64,000 bases of DNA, taken from assembly GCF_034137685.1 (NCBI RefSeq), contig NZ_CP139418.1:1205001-1269000 (forward strand), read 5' to 3'. This DNA comes from Streptococcus sp. S1. Its GTDB lineage: Bacteria > Bacillota > Bacilli > Lactobacillales > Streptococcaceae. Both the position numbers and the translations under genes were made by a program. Below the pieces are notes generated by a model that was given only the letters and a program-made list of their open reading frames with translations, was not told the origin of the DNA and searched no databases. This document shows positions 57,931 to 64,000 of the stretch, piece by piece. Numbering within the stretch: the stretch's first letter is position 1; each line of letters begins with the position of its first letter.

Positions 57931-59010
57931 ATGTCAAAACAAGATTGGCTGGATTATTTCGAAGCCGTAAATGGTCGTTCTGCTAGTGCAGAAGAAATTG
58001 CTCAAGCACTGGCTGCAGGAGAATTTCAAGAAGAAGTAGTGGTTCCAGAAACTCCACAAGCTCCAGAATTTGTCGCAGCGCCAACTGCACCTGTGGAAGA
58101 ACCAGTTGCTGCTCCACAAGCCCCAGAGTTTGTCGCAGCGCCAACTGCCCCTACTGAAGAACCAGTTGCAGCTCCACAAGCCCCAGAGTTTGTTGCAGCC
58201 CCAACTGCACCTTTTGAAGAGCCAGTCGCAGCTCAAGTTCAAGAGCCTGCCCCTCAAGCAGCTCCAACGAATGGACCTGTTTTCCAACAAGCTCCACAAC
58301 AAGCTTACCAACAACCTACTCAAGCAGCTTATCAACAAGCTCCTTACCAAGGTCAACCAGGACAACCTTATCCTGGCCAACCAAGTCAATTTGGTGTAGC
58401 CGTTGGTGGTTACTGGAATTGGTTCCTTTCAGCTTTGAAACGTCCAACTGCTGTAGAAAATCCAAAAGCTCTTAACGGAATTTTACAGTATGTCTTAACT
58501 GCCTTTGTCTTGACCCTATCAACTTTCTTCACAGCTAGTGGAGCTACAGGTGGTTATGGAATGGATTTCCGTGCCTTTATGTTGACATTGATTTCCCTAT
58601 TCTTTAGCGTTTACGCCTTCCAAGTAGCAGGATTCTTTGTTCGCCGTGTACTTCTTCAAGATAAGGAATACAGTTATAGTCGTTCATTTGAAGAATTTGG
58701 ACGTTTGTCTGTCTACACTTTGCCACTTGCCCTTCTTGCTTTCTTAGTAGGTCTTGTAAAAGTTTATGAATTTTATGGCTTTGTAAATTTCTTTATTTTC
58801 TTCTTGTTCTTTGTTGGAACATGCTATGTTGTTCATCAAGGTTTGAACAAGACAAGCTTTAAAGCAGATAAATTCTTACTTCTAGTAGCATCATTTGTTG
58901 TCTTGCTTCTCATTGCCATCTTTGTCATTTATGTGAATGCTCGTATTTTAGAACAAGTAGCCGTAGGATTTATTCCAAGTGCTCCAAATTTCTCTAACTT
59001 TGGATTCTAA
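57931..59010 (+). CDS. Membrane protein with Pro/Ala repeats (DUF6574-like)
   Basis: 359 residues in three parts. (1) An N-terminal motif, QDWLDYFEAVNGRSASAEEI, homologous to two copies in the next gene. (2) A disordered cytoplasmic region with three exact-length 20-residue repeats (residues 41-100, units ending PAPxEEPVA-like) and a Gln/Pro-rich stretch. (3) About five hydrophobic segments from about 165 to 345. The layout recalls streptococcal DUF6574 proteins. Function unknown; the neighbours suggest an envelope role. Confidence 0.7.
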   Translation: MSKQDWLDYFEAVNGRSASAEEIAQALAAGEFQEEVVVPETPQAPEFVAAPTAPVEEPVAAPQAPEFVAAPTAPTEEPVAAPQAPEFVAAPTAPFEEPVAAQVQEPAPQAAPTNGPVFQQAPQQAYQQPTQAAYQQAPYQGQPGQPYPGQPSQFGVAVGGYWNWFLSALKRPTAVENPKALNGILQYVLTAFVLTLSTFFTASGATGGYGMDFRAFMLTLISLFFSVYAFQVAGFFVRRVLLQDKEYSYSRSFEEFGRLSVYTLPLALLAFLVGLVKVYEFYGFVNFFIFFLFFVGTCYVVHQGLNKTSFKADKFLLLVASFVVLLLIAIFVIYVNARILEQVAVGFIPSAPNFSNFGF

Positions 59011-59076
59011 CAATATCACAAAACGGAAGGTGGGGGGACCCACTTTCCCTATTTTATAATGAGGGAGAAGAGATCC

Positions 59077-60864
59077 ATGCAAAAGAAATGGGTTGAATTA
59101 TTTGAAAAAGTGATCGGTCGCAAACCGTCACCAGAAGAGTTTATGGCTGGGAAAGCTTGTGGATTTGATTTGAAACAAATTCAGTCTATCGCAGGGAATG
59201 CCCCAGCAGAGGAAGTCGCTCCTGTTGAGGAACCAGTGCTTGAACCAGTTGAAGAAGTGAAGAATGTTGATCCACTTCTAGCAGCTCGTCAGGCTTGGTT
59301 GCAACATTTTGAAGAAACCTATGGGCGCAAGCCAAGTGCAGAAGAATTTACCGCGGCTAAAAGTCAAAACTTTGAGTTTTTTGTAGGACCTGTTCCTGAA
59401 GCAGAATTTGCGAACCCAGATGCAACAGAAGTAACACAGGAATATGTGCCTCAACAGCCGACTCAAGCGTATACGGCTCCACTTGCTGCTGAGCAAACGC
59501 AGGTCTTTGCTGGTCCAAATGTTACAGAAGCAGGTCCAGCTCAGAAAAAACAAAAGGCTCCTAAAACGAAGGGTGGAAAGAAACTTTCCAAGAAGAAAAT
59601 TGGGATTATTTCTGCTATTGCAGTCCTTGTGATCGCTATGGTAGCAGCCTTCTTTTACTTCCAGTCAACAACGCGTGTCGAAGTGACTGCAGATAAATTT
59701 ATTAAGGCAGTGGACACCAAGGATTATCGCGAAGCAGCAGATCTACTTTCAACCGATAACGATAAATGGACAAAGGATGAAGCCGAAAGCTTTATTACCA
59801 GCATGGAAGATCAAGGGGTCGATATCGGCACAGAGTTGAACAAGATCATTGATAATGGTGGAGAAGGCAGCTATACGGATAAATCTGGAAACAAGATCTT
59901 TGGTTTGGAAAAAGCGGACAAGAAATTTGGAATCTTCCAAGAATACCGTGTGGCCAGCTATCCAGTACAAGTGAAGGTCAAGACCAATTTGGACCAAGCC
60001 AAACTCAAAGTGGCTGCCAATAAAACGGTAACCTTGAAAAAAGATGCAGTGACAGATCTTGGTTCTTTCCATTACAATACAAAAGAAATGGAATTAACTG
60101 CTAAAACAGAGGTCGGAAATGTTACTTCTAAGATCCATCTCAATCCTAAAAAAGCAACCAAGAATAATTTAGAATTGCAGTTGAATTCTGAAAAACGCAA
60201 TTTAGAAGTTGAGTTTCCAGATGAAGTTGAAAACCCAACAGATGTGAAGGTTGTGGTCAACGGCAAAGAAGTCGGAACGAGCACGACCTTTGAGGTAGAT
60301 AGCATCCCTTATCAAGAAATTGAAGTACATGCCGTCTTCAACATGAATGGGGAAACCTATACAACTGAAAAGGCTAAGGTGACGATTGAAGAGGGTGAGA
60401 ACGATCCGATCGAACTTAAACTAGCCAAAGATACCCTAAAACGCATCAAGAGTGCACAAGATGCTAAGAAAGCGCAAGCAGCCAAAGAAGAACAAAATCG
60501 GACCTTGGCAGAAGAGTTCTTGAAAGAGTACCGCGACGCTGTCTTTAGCTCAGTTTCAAATCGAAACAACACCTACTCTAAATACTATGACACACAAAGT
60601 CAAGCCTACAAGGACATGGTTGAGTTCACAACTGGTGATGGGGTTCGAAAGGCTAAAATTGACTACTATACTCCAGGAGCTTTGGACATTCAAAGTGTCA
60701 CGGAAGAAAATGGTGTGGTGACGATCAAGACTTATGAAGACTTTACCGTGCATTATACAGATAGCCATCCAGATTCACAAAACCGCAAGTACAAGACCTA
60801 CACCTTGAAAAAAGTAGGTGCAAGTTATGTGATTACGGATATTGTCGTAACAAAAGAATCATAG
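59077..60864 (+). CDS. TcaA-like membrane protein
   Basis: 595 residues. Two N-terminal copies of a motif (KWVELFEKVIGRKPSPEEF at 4 and AWLQHFEETYGRKPSAEEF near 75) stand where related proteins have a zinc ribbon. A Lys-rich cytoplasmic segment precedes one membrane helix (IGIISAIAVLVIAMVAAFFY, about 180-200). Outside follow a TcaA-like domain (ADKFIKAVDTKDYREAADLL), beta domains, a helical linker and an NTF2-like C-terminus. TcaA proteins influence glycopeptide sensitivity and wall biology in staphylococci. The start at 59077 is chosen because its protein start matches the upstream gene. Confidence 0.72.
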   Translation: MQKKWVELFEKVIGRKPSPEEFMAGKACGFDLKQIQSIAGNAPAEEVAPVEEPVLEPVEEVKNVDPLLAARQAWLQHFEETYGRKPSAEEFTAAKSQNFEFFVGPVPEAEFANPDATEVTQEYVPQQPTQAYTAPLAAEQTQVFAGPNVTEAGPAQKKQKAPKTKGGKKLSKKKIGIISAIAVLVIAMVAAFFYFQSTTRVEVTADKFIKAVDTKDYREAADLLSTDNDKWTKDEAESFITSMEDQGVDIGTELNKIIDNGGEGSYTDKSGNKIFGLEKADKKFGIFQEYRVASYPVQVKVKTNLDQAKLKVAANKTVTLKKDAVTDLGSFHYNTKEMELTAKTEVGNVTSKIHLNPKKATKNNLELQLNSEKRNLEVEFPDEVENPTDVKVVVNGKEVGTSTTFEVDSIPYQEIEVHAVFNMNGETYTTEKAKVTIEEGENDPIELKLAKDTLKRIKSAQDAKKAQAAKEEQNRTLAEEFLKEYRDAVFSSVSNRNNTYSKYYDTQSQAYKDMVEFTTGDGVRKAKIDYYTPGALDIQSVTEENGVVTIKTYEDFTVHYTDSHPDSQNRKYKTYTLKKVGASYVITDIVVTKES

Positions 60865-60874
60865 GAGATTCCCC

Positions 60875-61654
60875 ATGAAAGCAAGATTTTCCAAATTCAC
60901 TTTGGTGACAGTTGCCTTGTTAACCCTGACAGCTTGCTCCCAATCTCAATCCACTAGTTCTAAATCTTCTGCAAAAGAAGAAACTAAACAAACGCAAACC
61001 AAGTTTTCCAAAGAAACGTCTTCTACAAAGGATACGTCAAAAGAAACTGGCAAAGAAGAGTCGTCAAAAGCTGGCAAGTCAGATGTGAAAGTGGACTCTG
61101 GTGTCAGCTATAATGGTTCTTACTATAGTGTAAAAGGGAAATATGGTGAGGTCATGATCGCCAACAAACATTATCCCTTGTCGCCTGACTTTAACCCAGG
61201 TGAAGATCCTGAAGCTGTTTCAGCCCTTCATGAATTGATCGCAGCCATGCAGGCAGAGGGTTATCCAATTAGTGATCAATACAGTGGTTTTCGTAGCTAC
61301 GACACCCAAGTTGGCCTCTATCAAAACTATGTCAATCAAGATGGTCAGGAAGCAGCAGATCGTTATTCCGCAAGACCGGGTTATAGTGAACACCAGACAG
61401 GTTTGACCTTTGATTTGATCGATACCAGTGGTAATCTGGTGACAGAACCTGGACCAAGTAAGTGGTTGCTCAAGAATGCCGCTAAATATGGCTTTGTGGT
61501 TCGTTACCAAGAAGGAAAAGAAAAAGTGACAGGCTACATGCCAGAAAGCTGGCATCTCCGCTATATCGGAAAAGAAGCACAAGATATCGCGGACTCAGGC
61601 TTGAGTCTGGAAGAATACTATGGCTTCACCGGTGGCGATTACGTTGATAAATAA
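60875..61654 (+). CDS. LdcB/DacB-type D,D/L,D-carboxypeptidase lipoprotein
   Basis: 259 residues: signal peptide and lipobox LLTLTAC (Cys at 21), a Ser/Lys/Thr-rich linker to about 75, then a VanY domain. Zinc-enzyme motifs are visible: YSGFRSYDTQVGLY (about 146), SARPGYSEHQTGLTFDL (His and Asp ligands, about 168) and PESWHLRYIG (second His, about 225). It trims stem peptides of peptidoglycan. Adjacent to the TcaA-like gene with a ten-base gap. Confidence 0.9.
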   Translation: MKARFSKFTLVTVALLTLTACSQSQSTSSKSSAKEETKQTQTKFSKETSSTKDTSKETGKEESSKAGKSDVKVDSGVSYNGSYYSVKGKYGEVMIANKHYPLSPDFNPGEDPEAVSALHELIAAMQAEGYPISDQYSGFRSYDTQVGLYQNYVNQDGQEAADRYSARPGYSEHQTGLTFDLIDTSGNLVTEPGPSKWLLKNAAKYGFVVRYQEGKEKVTGYMPESWHLRYIGKEAQDIADSGLSLEEYYGFTGGDYVDK

Positions 61655-61686
61655 AAAAGGTTGGGATTGATATCCCAACCTTTTTA
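61653..61686. terminator. Bidirectional terminator
   Basis: AAAAAAGGTTGGGAT pairs with ATCCCAACCTTTTT; it ends the carboxypeptidase gene and abuts the convergent gene on the minus strand. Confidence 0.85.
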
Positions 61687-62193
61687 TTGTATGTTTTTTA
61701 GAAACGCATCTAGCTCTTTTTGATTCTTGAGAGAGAGAAATTTCTCAGGGTAGGTGGAGTGGATGCTTTGATACCTTTCTCTGGCACTTTTTGTTCGTCC
61801 ATCCCAAAGGATCCAACGGATGAATTCCCAGTCAAAGCGTTCAGGGCAGCCTGCTGCCATACTCTCACGGACGCGTCCCTTATAACGGCAGTATCGTTTC
61901 CAGGCTCTAAAGAGGCAGTTCCAACGAGAGAAGTTGAGAAAGATAATCTGGTCGGCTTGCTCCATTCTCTCCTCATAGCAGCACCAAGAGTAATTGCCAT
62001 CAATGACCCAGGCTTTATGATCGCTGAGAAACTGTCTCATCTCACCTTCCATCGTATCCCGGTCACTGTCTATCCAGCCCGGTTGAAATTGAAGGGTATC
62101 CATGTGGAGCTTGGGAATGGAGTAGTGGCGGGATAAGTTTTCAGCTAAGGTGGATTTACCTGATCCAGAATAGCCGATAATAACGATTTTCAT
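61684..62193 (-). CDS. P-loop kinase, FlaR-like (topology modulation protein)
   Basis: 169 residues, AAA/adenylate-kinase-like: P-loop IVIIGYSGSGKSTLAENL at the start, DTLQFQPGW, and WVIDGNYSWCCYEERMEQAD near 60 with the Walker B-like LIFLNFSRW. Such proteins are annotated FlaR or 'DNA topology modulation'; the real function is unclear. ATG at 62193 follows GAGAGGTGC. Confidence 0.82.
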   Translation of the reverse strand: MKIVIIGYSGSGKSTLAENLSRHYSIPKLHMDTLQFQPGWIDSDRDTMEGEMRQFLSDHKAWVIDGNYSWCCYEERMEQADQIIFLNFSRWNCLFRAWKRYCRYKGRVRESMAAGCPERFDWEFIRWILWDGRTKSARERYQSIHSTYPEKFLSLKNQKELDAFLKNIQ

Positions 62194-62216
62194 AAGCACC
62201 TCTCAAAAAATTAGGC

Positions 62217-62239
62217 ACAAAAAAAGCTCCGGAGAGCTT
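62217..62239 (-). terminator. Terminator after rpsT
   Basis: On the minus strand AAGCTC-tccg-GAGCTT followed by T's. Confidence 0.85.
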
Positions 62240-62259
62240 GATTTTTATGCTGTTCTTGA

Positions 62260-62493
62260 TTAACCAAGTTTCGCTGCAAGACGTGCTTTATCACGGCTAG
62301 CTTTGTTCTTGTGGATCAAACCTTTAGTTTCTGCTTTATCGATAGCTGAGCTAGCAGCGCGGTAAAGTTCTTCAGATGGGTTTGCTTCAAAAGATTTGAT
62401 TGCAGTACGCATAGCTGATTTTTGAGCTGAGTTTTTTTCGTTTTGTTTAACGTTCAATTCAGCGCGTTTGATAGCTGATTTAATGTTTGCCAA
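62260..62493 (-). CDS. rpsT: 30S ribosomal protein S20
   Basis: 77 residues beginning [19 protein letters not shown]. The start is TTG at 62493, eight bases after GGAGG; the upstream in-frame ATG overlaps that ribosome site and is rejected. A TTG start on a ribosomal protein gene is notable and may relate to autogenous control, as known for S20 in Escherichia coli. Confidence 0.95.
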   Translation of the reverse strand: MANIKSAIKRAELNVKQNEKNSAQKSAMRTAIKSFEANPSEELYRAASSAIDKAETKGLIHKNKASRDKARLAAKLG

Positions 62494-62526
62494 GTTATTC
62501 ACCTCCATTGATAATCTAACTATCTC

Positions 62527-62555
62527 ATTATATATGAAAAGTTAAGATTTGACAA
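62527..62555 (-). promoter_or_regulatory. rpsT promoter
   Basis: Minus strand TTGTCA (plus 62550-62555) and TATAAT (62527-62532), 17-base spacer; a strong match. Confidence 0.8.
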
Positions 62556-62604
62556 GCCTAAAATAGCTTTTCCTTAAAAAAGTACCGTTAACAGGCCATT
62601 TTCT

Positions 62605-63525
62605 CTAGCGTTTGAGATAAATTTCATCGATTTCATGATTGGTTGCTTTATGGAGAATCAGATCAGCTCGGTTTCTGGTTGGTTGGATGTAATATTGCAA
62701 GTTGACTAAATTTATGGATTCCCATACCTGGTGGGCCATGCTTAAAACTTCTTCTAGGGGTTGCTCTGTAAATTGATAGTAGTAGTTATTGGGATCATTC
62801 TGAGCTAATGCAAGGAGTTTTTGGAAGCGATCGATATACCAAGATTCGATATCATTGACTGCGGCATCCACATAGATTGAAAAATCAAAGAAATCGGTCA
62901 TATAGAGACTGTCATTTTGTGGATTTTGAAAGACATTGATCCCTTCTACAATGACAAAATCAGCCGGTAAAATGGTTTGCTTCTCATCTGGGACAATATC
63001 GTATATTTCGTGGGAATAGACAGGGATTTCTACGCTCTTGTTGTTTTTAATTTGATTGAGAAAATCAAGGAGCAATTCCATATCATAGCTTTCCGGAAAT
63101 CCTTTTCGATTGAGGATCTCTTGTTCTTTTAAGATAGCATTTGGATAGAGGAAGCCATCCGTTGTTACCAACTCCACCGTCGAGCCTTCAAAGGTTCGTG
63201 ACAGCAGGATTTGAAGTAAACGGCTAGTGGTGGATTTTCCAACCGCAACACTCCCTGAAACCCCAATGATAAAGGGTTGGCGTTCACTCGTTTTTTGAAG
63301 GAAAATACCTTTTGAGAAGGCCAAATCTTCTTTGGAACGCTTGTAGATGCCTATCAGGTTTGTCAAAGGCAGGTAGACGTCACGTACATCCTGGAGGTTG
63401 ATGCGGTCGTTAAAACTTTTAATAGAATTGAGCTCTGTTTGAGAGAGAGGTGGGGTGGTTTTGCGGTGCAAATTTTGCCAAGTTTCCCGATTAATTTTTT
63501 CAAAATGTAGAAATTCTTTGTCCAT
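62605..63525 (-). CDS. coaA: Pantothenate kinase (type I)
   Basis: 306 residues, P-loop [17 protein letters not shown] (about 89-105), [11 protein letters not shown] (about 121) and [11 protein letters not shown] (about 185), all typical of CoaA. First step of coenzyme A synthesis. rpsT lies downstream on the same strand, an order seen in other streptococci. Confidence 0.96.
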   Translation of the reverse strand: MDKEFLHFEKINRETWQNLHRKTTPPLSQTELNSIKSFNDRINLQDVRDVYLPLTNLIGIYKRSKEDLAFSKGIFLQKTSERQPFIIGVSGSVAVGKSTTSRLLQILLSRTFEGSTVELVTTDGFLYPNAILKEQEILNRKGFPESYDMELLLDFLNQIKNNKSVEIPVYSHEIYDIVPDEKQTILPADFVIVEGINVFQNPQNDSLYMTDFFDFSIYVDAAVNDIESWYIDRFQKLLALAQNDPNNYYYQFTEQPLEEVLSMAHQVWESINLVNLQYYIQPTRNRADLILHKATNHEIDEIYLKR

Positions 63526-63548
63526 ATGTCACTCCTATTGTAGTCTTT

Positions 63549-63577
63549 AGTATACCAATTTTTAGAGGTCATGTAAA
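63549..63577 (-). promoter_or_regulatory. coaA promoter
   Basis: Minus strand TTTACA (plus 63572-63577) and TATACT (63549-63554), 17-base spacer; divergent from the methyltransferase promoter. Confidence 0.75.
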
Positions 63578-63615
63578 CGATTTAAAAAAGGAGTGAATTA
63601 TGATAAAATAACCTT

Positions 63616-64000
63616 ATGAGTAAAATGTATTTTGATGTAAACCCAGATGCAGCCCATGATATTCATGATCTGGCTGTAGTTTTATTGGGGCAAAAGATGA
63701 ATTTTTATACGGACGCCGGCGTCTTTAGTAAAAAAATGATTGACTATGGAAGCCAGGTGCTCTTATCAACCCTGGATTTTCAAGAAGGAGAAAGTGTCCT
63801 TGATGTTGGCTGTGGCTATGGTCCAATTGGCCTCTCTCTCGCTAAAGCGCAAGGAGTTGCAGTGACTATGGTGGATGTTAATGAGCGGGCGCTGGACTTG
63901 GCTAAGAAAAATGCCAGCCGAAATGGCGTGGAAGCTCAGATCTTTTCTTCGGATGTCTATGAAGCAGTAGAAGGGGTCTTTGACCATGTGATCAGTAATC
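63616..64000 (+). CDS. RsmC-like class I SAM methyltransferase (5' part)
   Basis: The gene runs off the window end. The visible 128 codons include SKMYFDVNPDAAHDI and FYTDAGVFSKKMIDYGSQVL, typical of RsmC-like proteins. The SAM-binding motif I is VLDVGCGYGPIGLSL, followed by VTMVDVNERAL. The NPPF-type catalytic motif would lie beyond the end. TAAAAT (63604-63609) ends six bases before the ATG, suggesting a leaderless message. Confidence 0.88.
   Translation, partial: MSKMYFDVNPDAAHDIHDLAVVLLGQKMNFYTDAGVFSKKMIDYGSQVLLSTLDFQEGESVLDVGCGYGPIGLSLAKAQGVAVTMVDVNERALDLAKKNASRNGVEAQIFSSDVYEAVEGVFDHVISN

Noticed and set aside
58051..58230. Tandem 60-bp repeats as a possible CRISPR or regulatory array
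   Set aside because: The units are contiguous without spacers and keep the reading frame; they are protein repeats.

Overview
The window is chromosomal DNA from a low-GC Gram-positive coccus, almost certainly an oral streptococcus of the mitis/sanguinis group (Streptococcus parasanguinis-like; species not provable from sequence alone). The evidence is the lacR-gatABC-lacABCD-lacTFEG tagatose-6-phosphate locus, murB-potABCD, the rplU-prp-rpmA cluster with an N-terminally extended L27, proBAC, a CpsY-type LysR regulator beside lspA-rluD, and LPXTG sorting. It is mostly ordinary core genome with a few accessory patches. No tRNA, rRNA or CRISPR array was seen.

Layout. 1-7.9 kb: 3' end of a cell-wall-anchored Xaa-Pro dipeptidyl-peptidase, thioredoxin, a cytoplasmic alpha-amylase with a MalR-like operator, a RocB-like M20 peptidase and an ABC exporter pair. 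7.9-14.8 kb: DegV and a divergent TetR regulator, an HD hydrolase, a polysaccharide deacetylase, hom-thrB and an unknown membrane protein. 14.8-19.8 kb: murB, a structured RNA leader, potABCD. 19.9-21.5 kb: an accessory patch with two paralogous small exported proteins, a degraded toxin-like ORF and a Ser/Thr/Asp-rich membrane protein. 21.6-26 kb: cysteine desulfurase, thiI, a lipoprotein, L21-Prp-L27. 26-37.3 kb: a complete galactose/lactose PTS and tagatose pathway locus. 37.3-39 kb: an IS3-family element inside a MITE-like repeat. 39-44.6 kb: CpsY-like regulator, lspA, rluD and proBAC, with proA frameshifted. 44.6-46.4 kb: an ABC-F ATPase behind an apparent ribosome-controlled attenuator. 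46.4-51.4 kb: hemW, acyl-ACP thioesterase and four membrane or HAD proteins in one tight cluster. 51.4-61.7 kb: uvrC, phosphoesterase, nitroreductase, pepV, UDG-like, YbaK-like and rhodanese genes, then an envelope group (repeat-rich membrane protein, TcaA-like protein, LdcB/DacB-type carboxypeptidase). 61.7-64 kb: FlaR-like kinase, rpsT, coaA and the start of an RsmC-like methyltransferase.

How it works together. The lac region encodes two PTS permeases (galactitol-type GatABC, lactose-type LacFE), the phospho-beta-galactosidase LacG and LacABCD, which feed the sugar to triose phosphates. One 10-mer (TGTTTATTTT) lies upstream of all three transcription units, with cre sites and a LacT antiterminator/terminator, so LacR, CcpA and LacT probably act together. 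A roughly 180-bp hairpin-forming repeat occurs four times, always just downstream of a gene, and one copy is split by the IS. The most notable regulatory element is the ABC-F leader: a 3-codon uORF followed by mutually exclusive hairpins and an intrinsic terminator. A structured RNA also lies between murB and potA.
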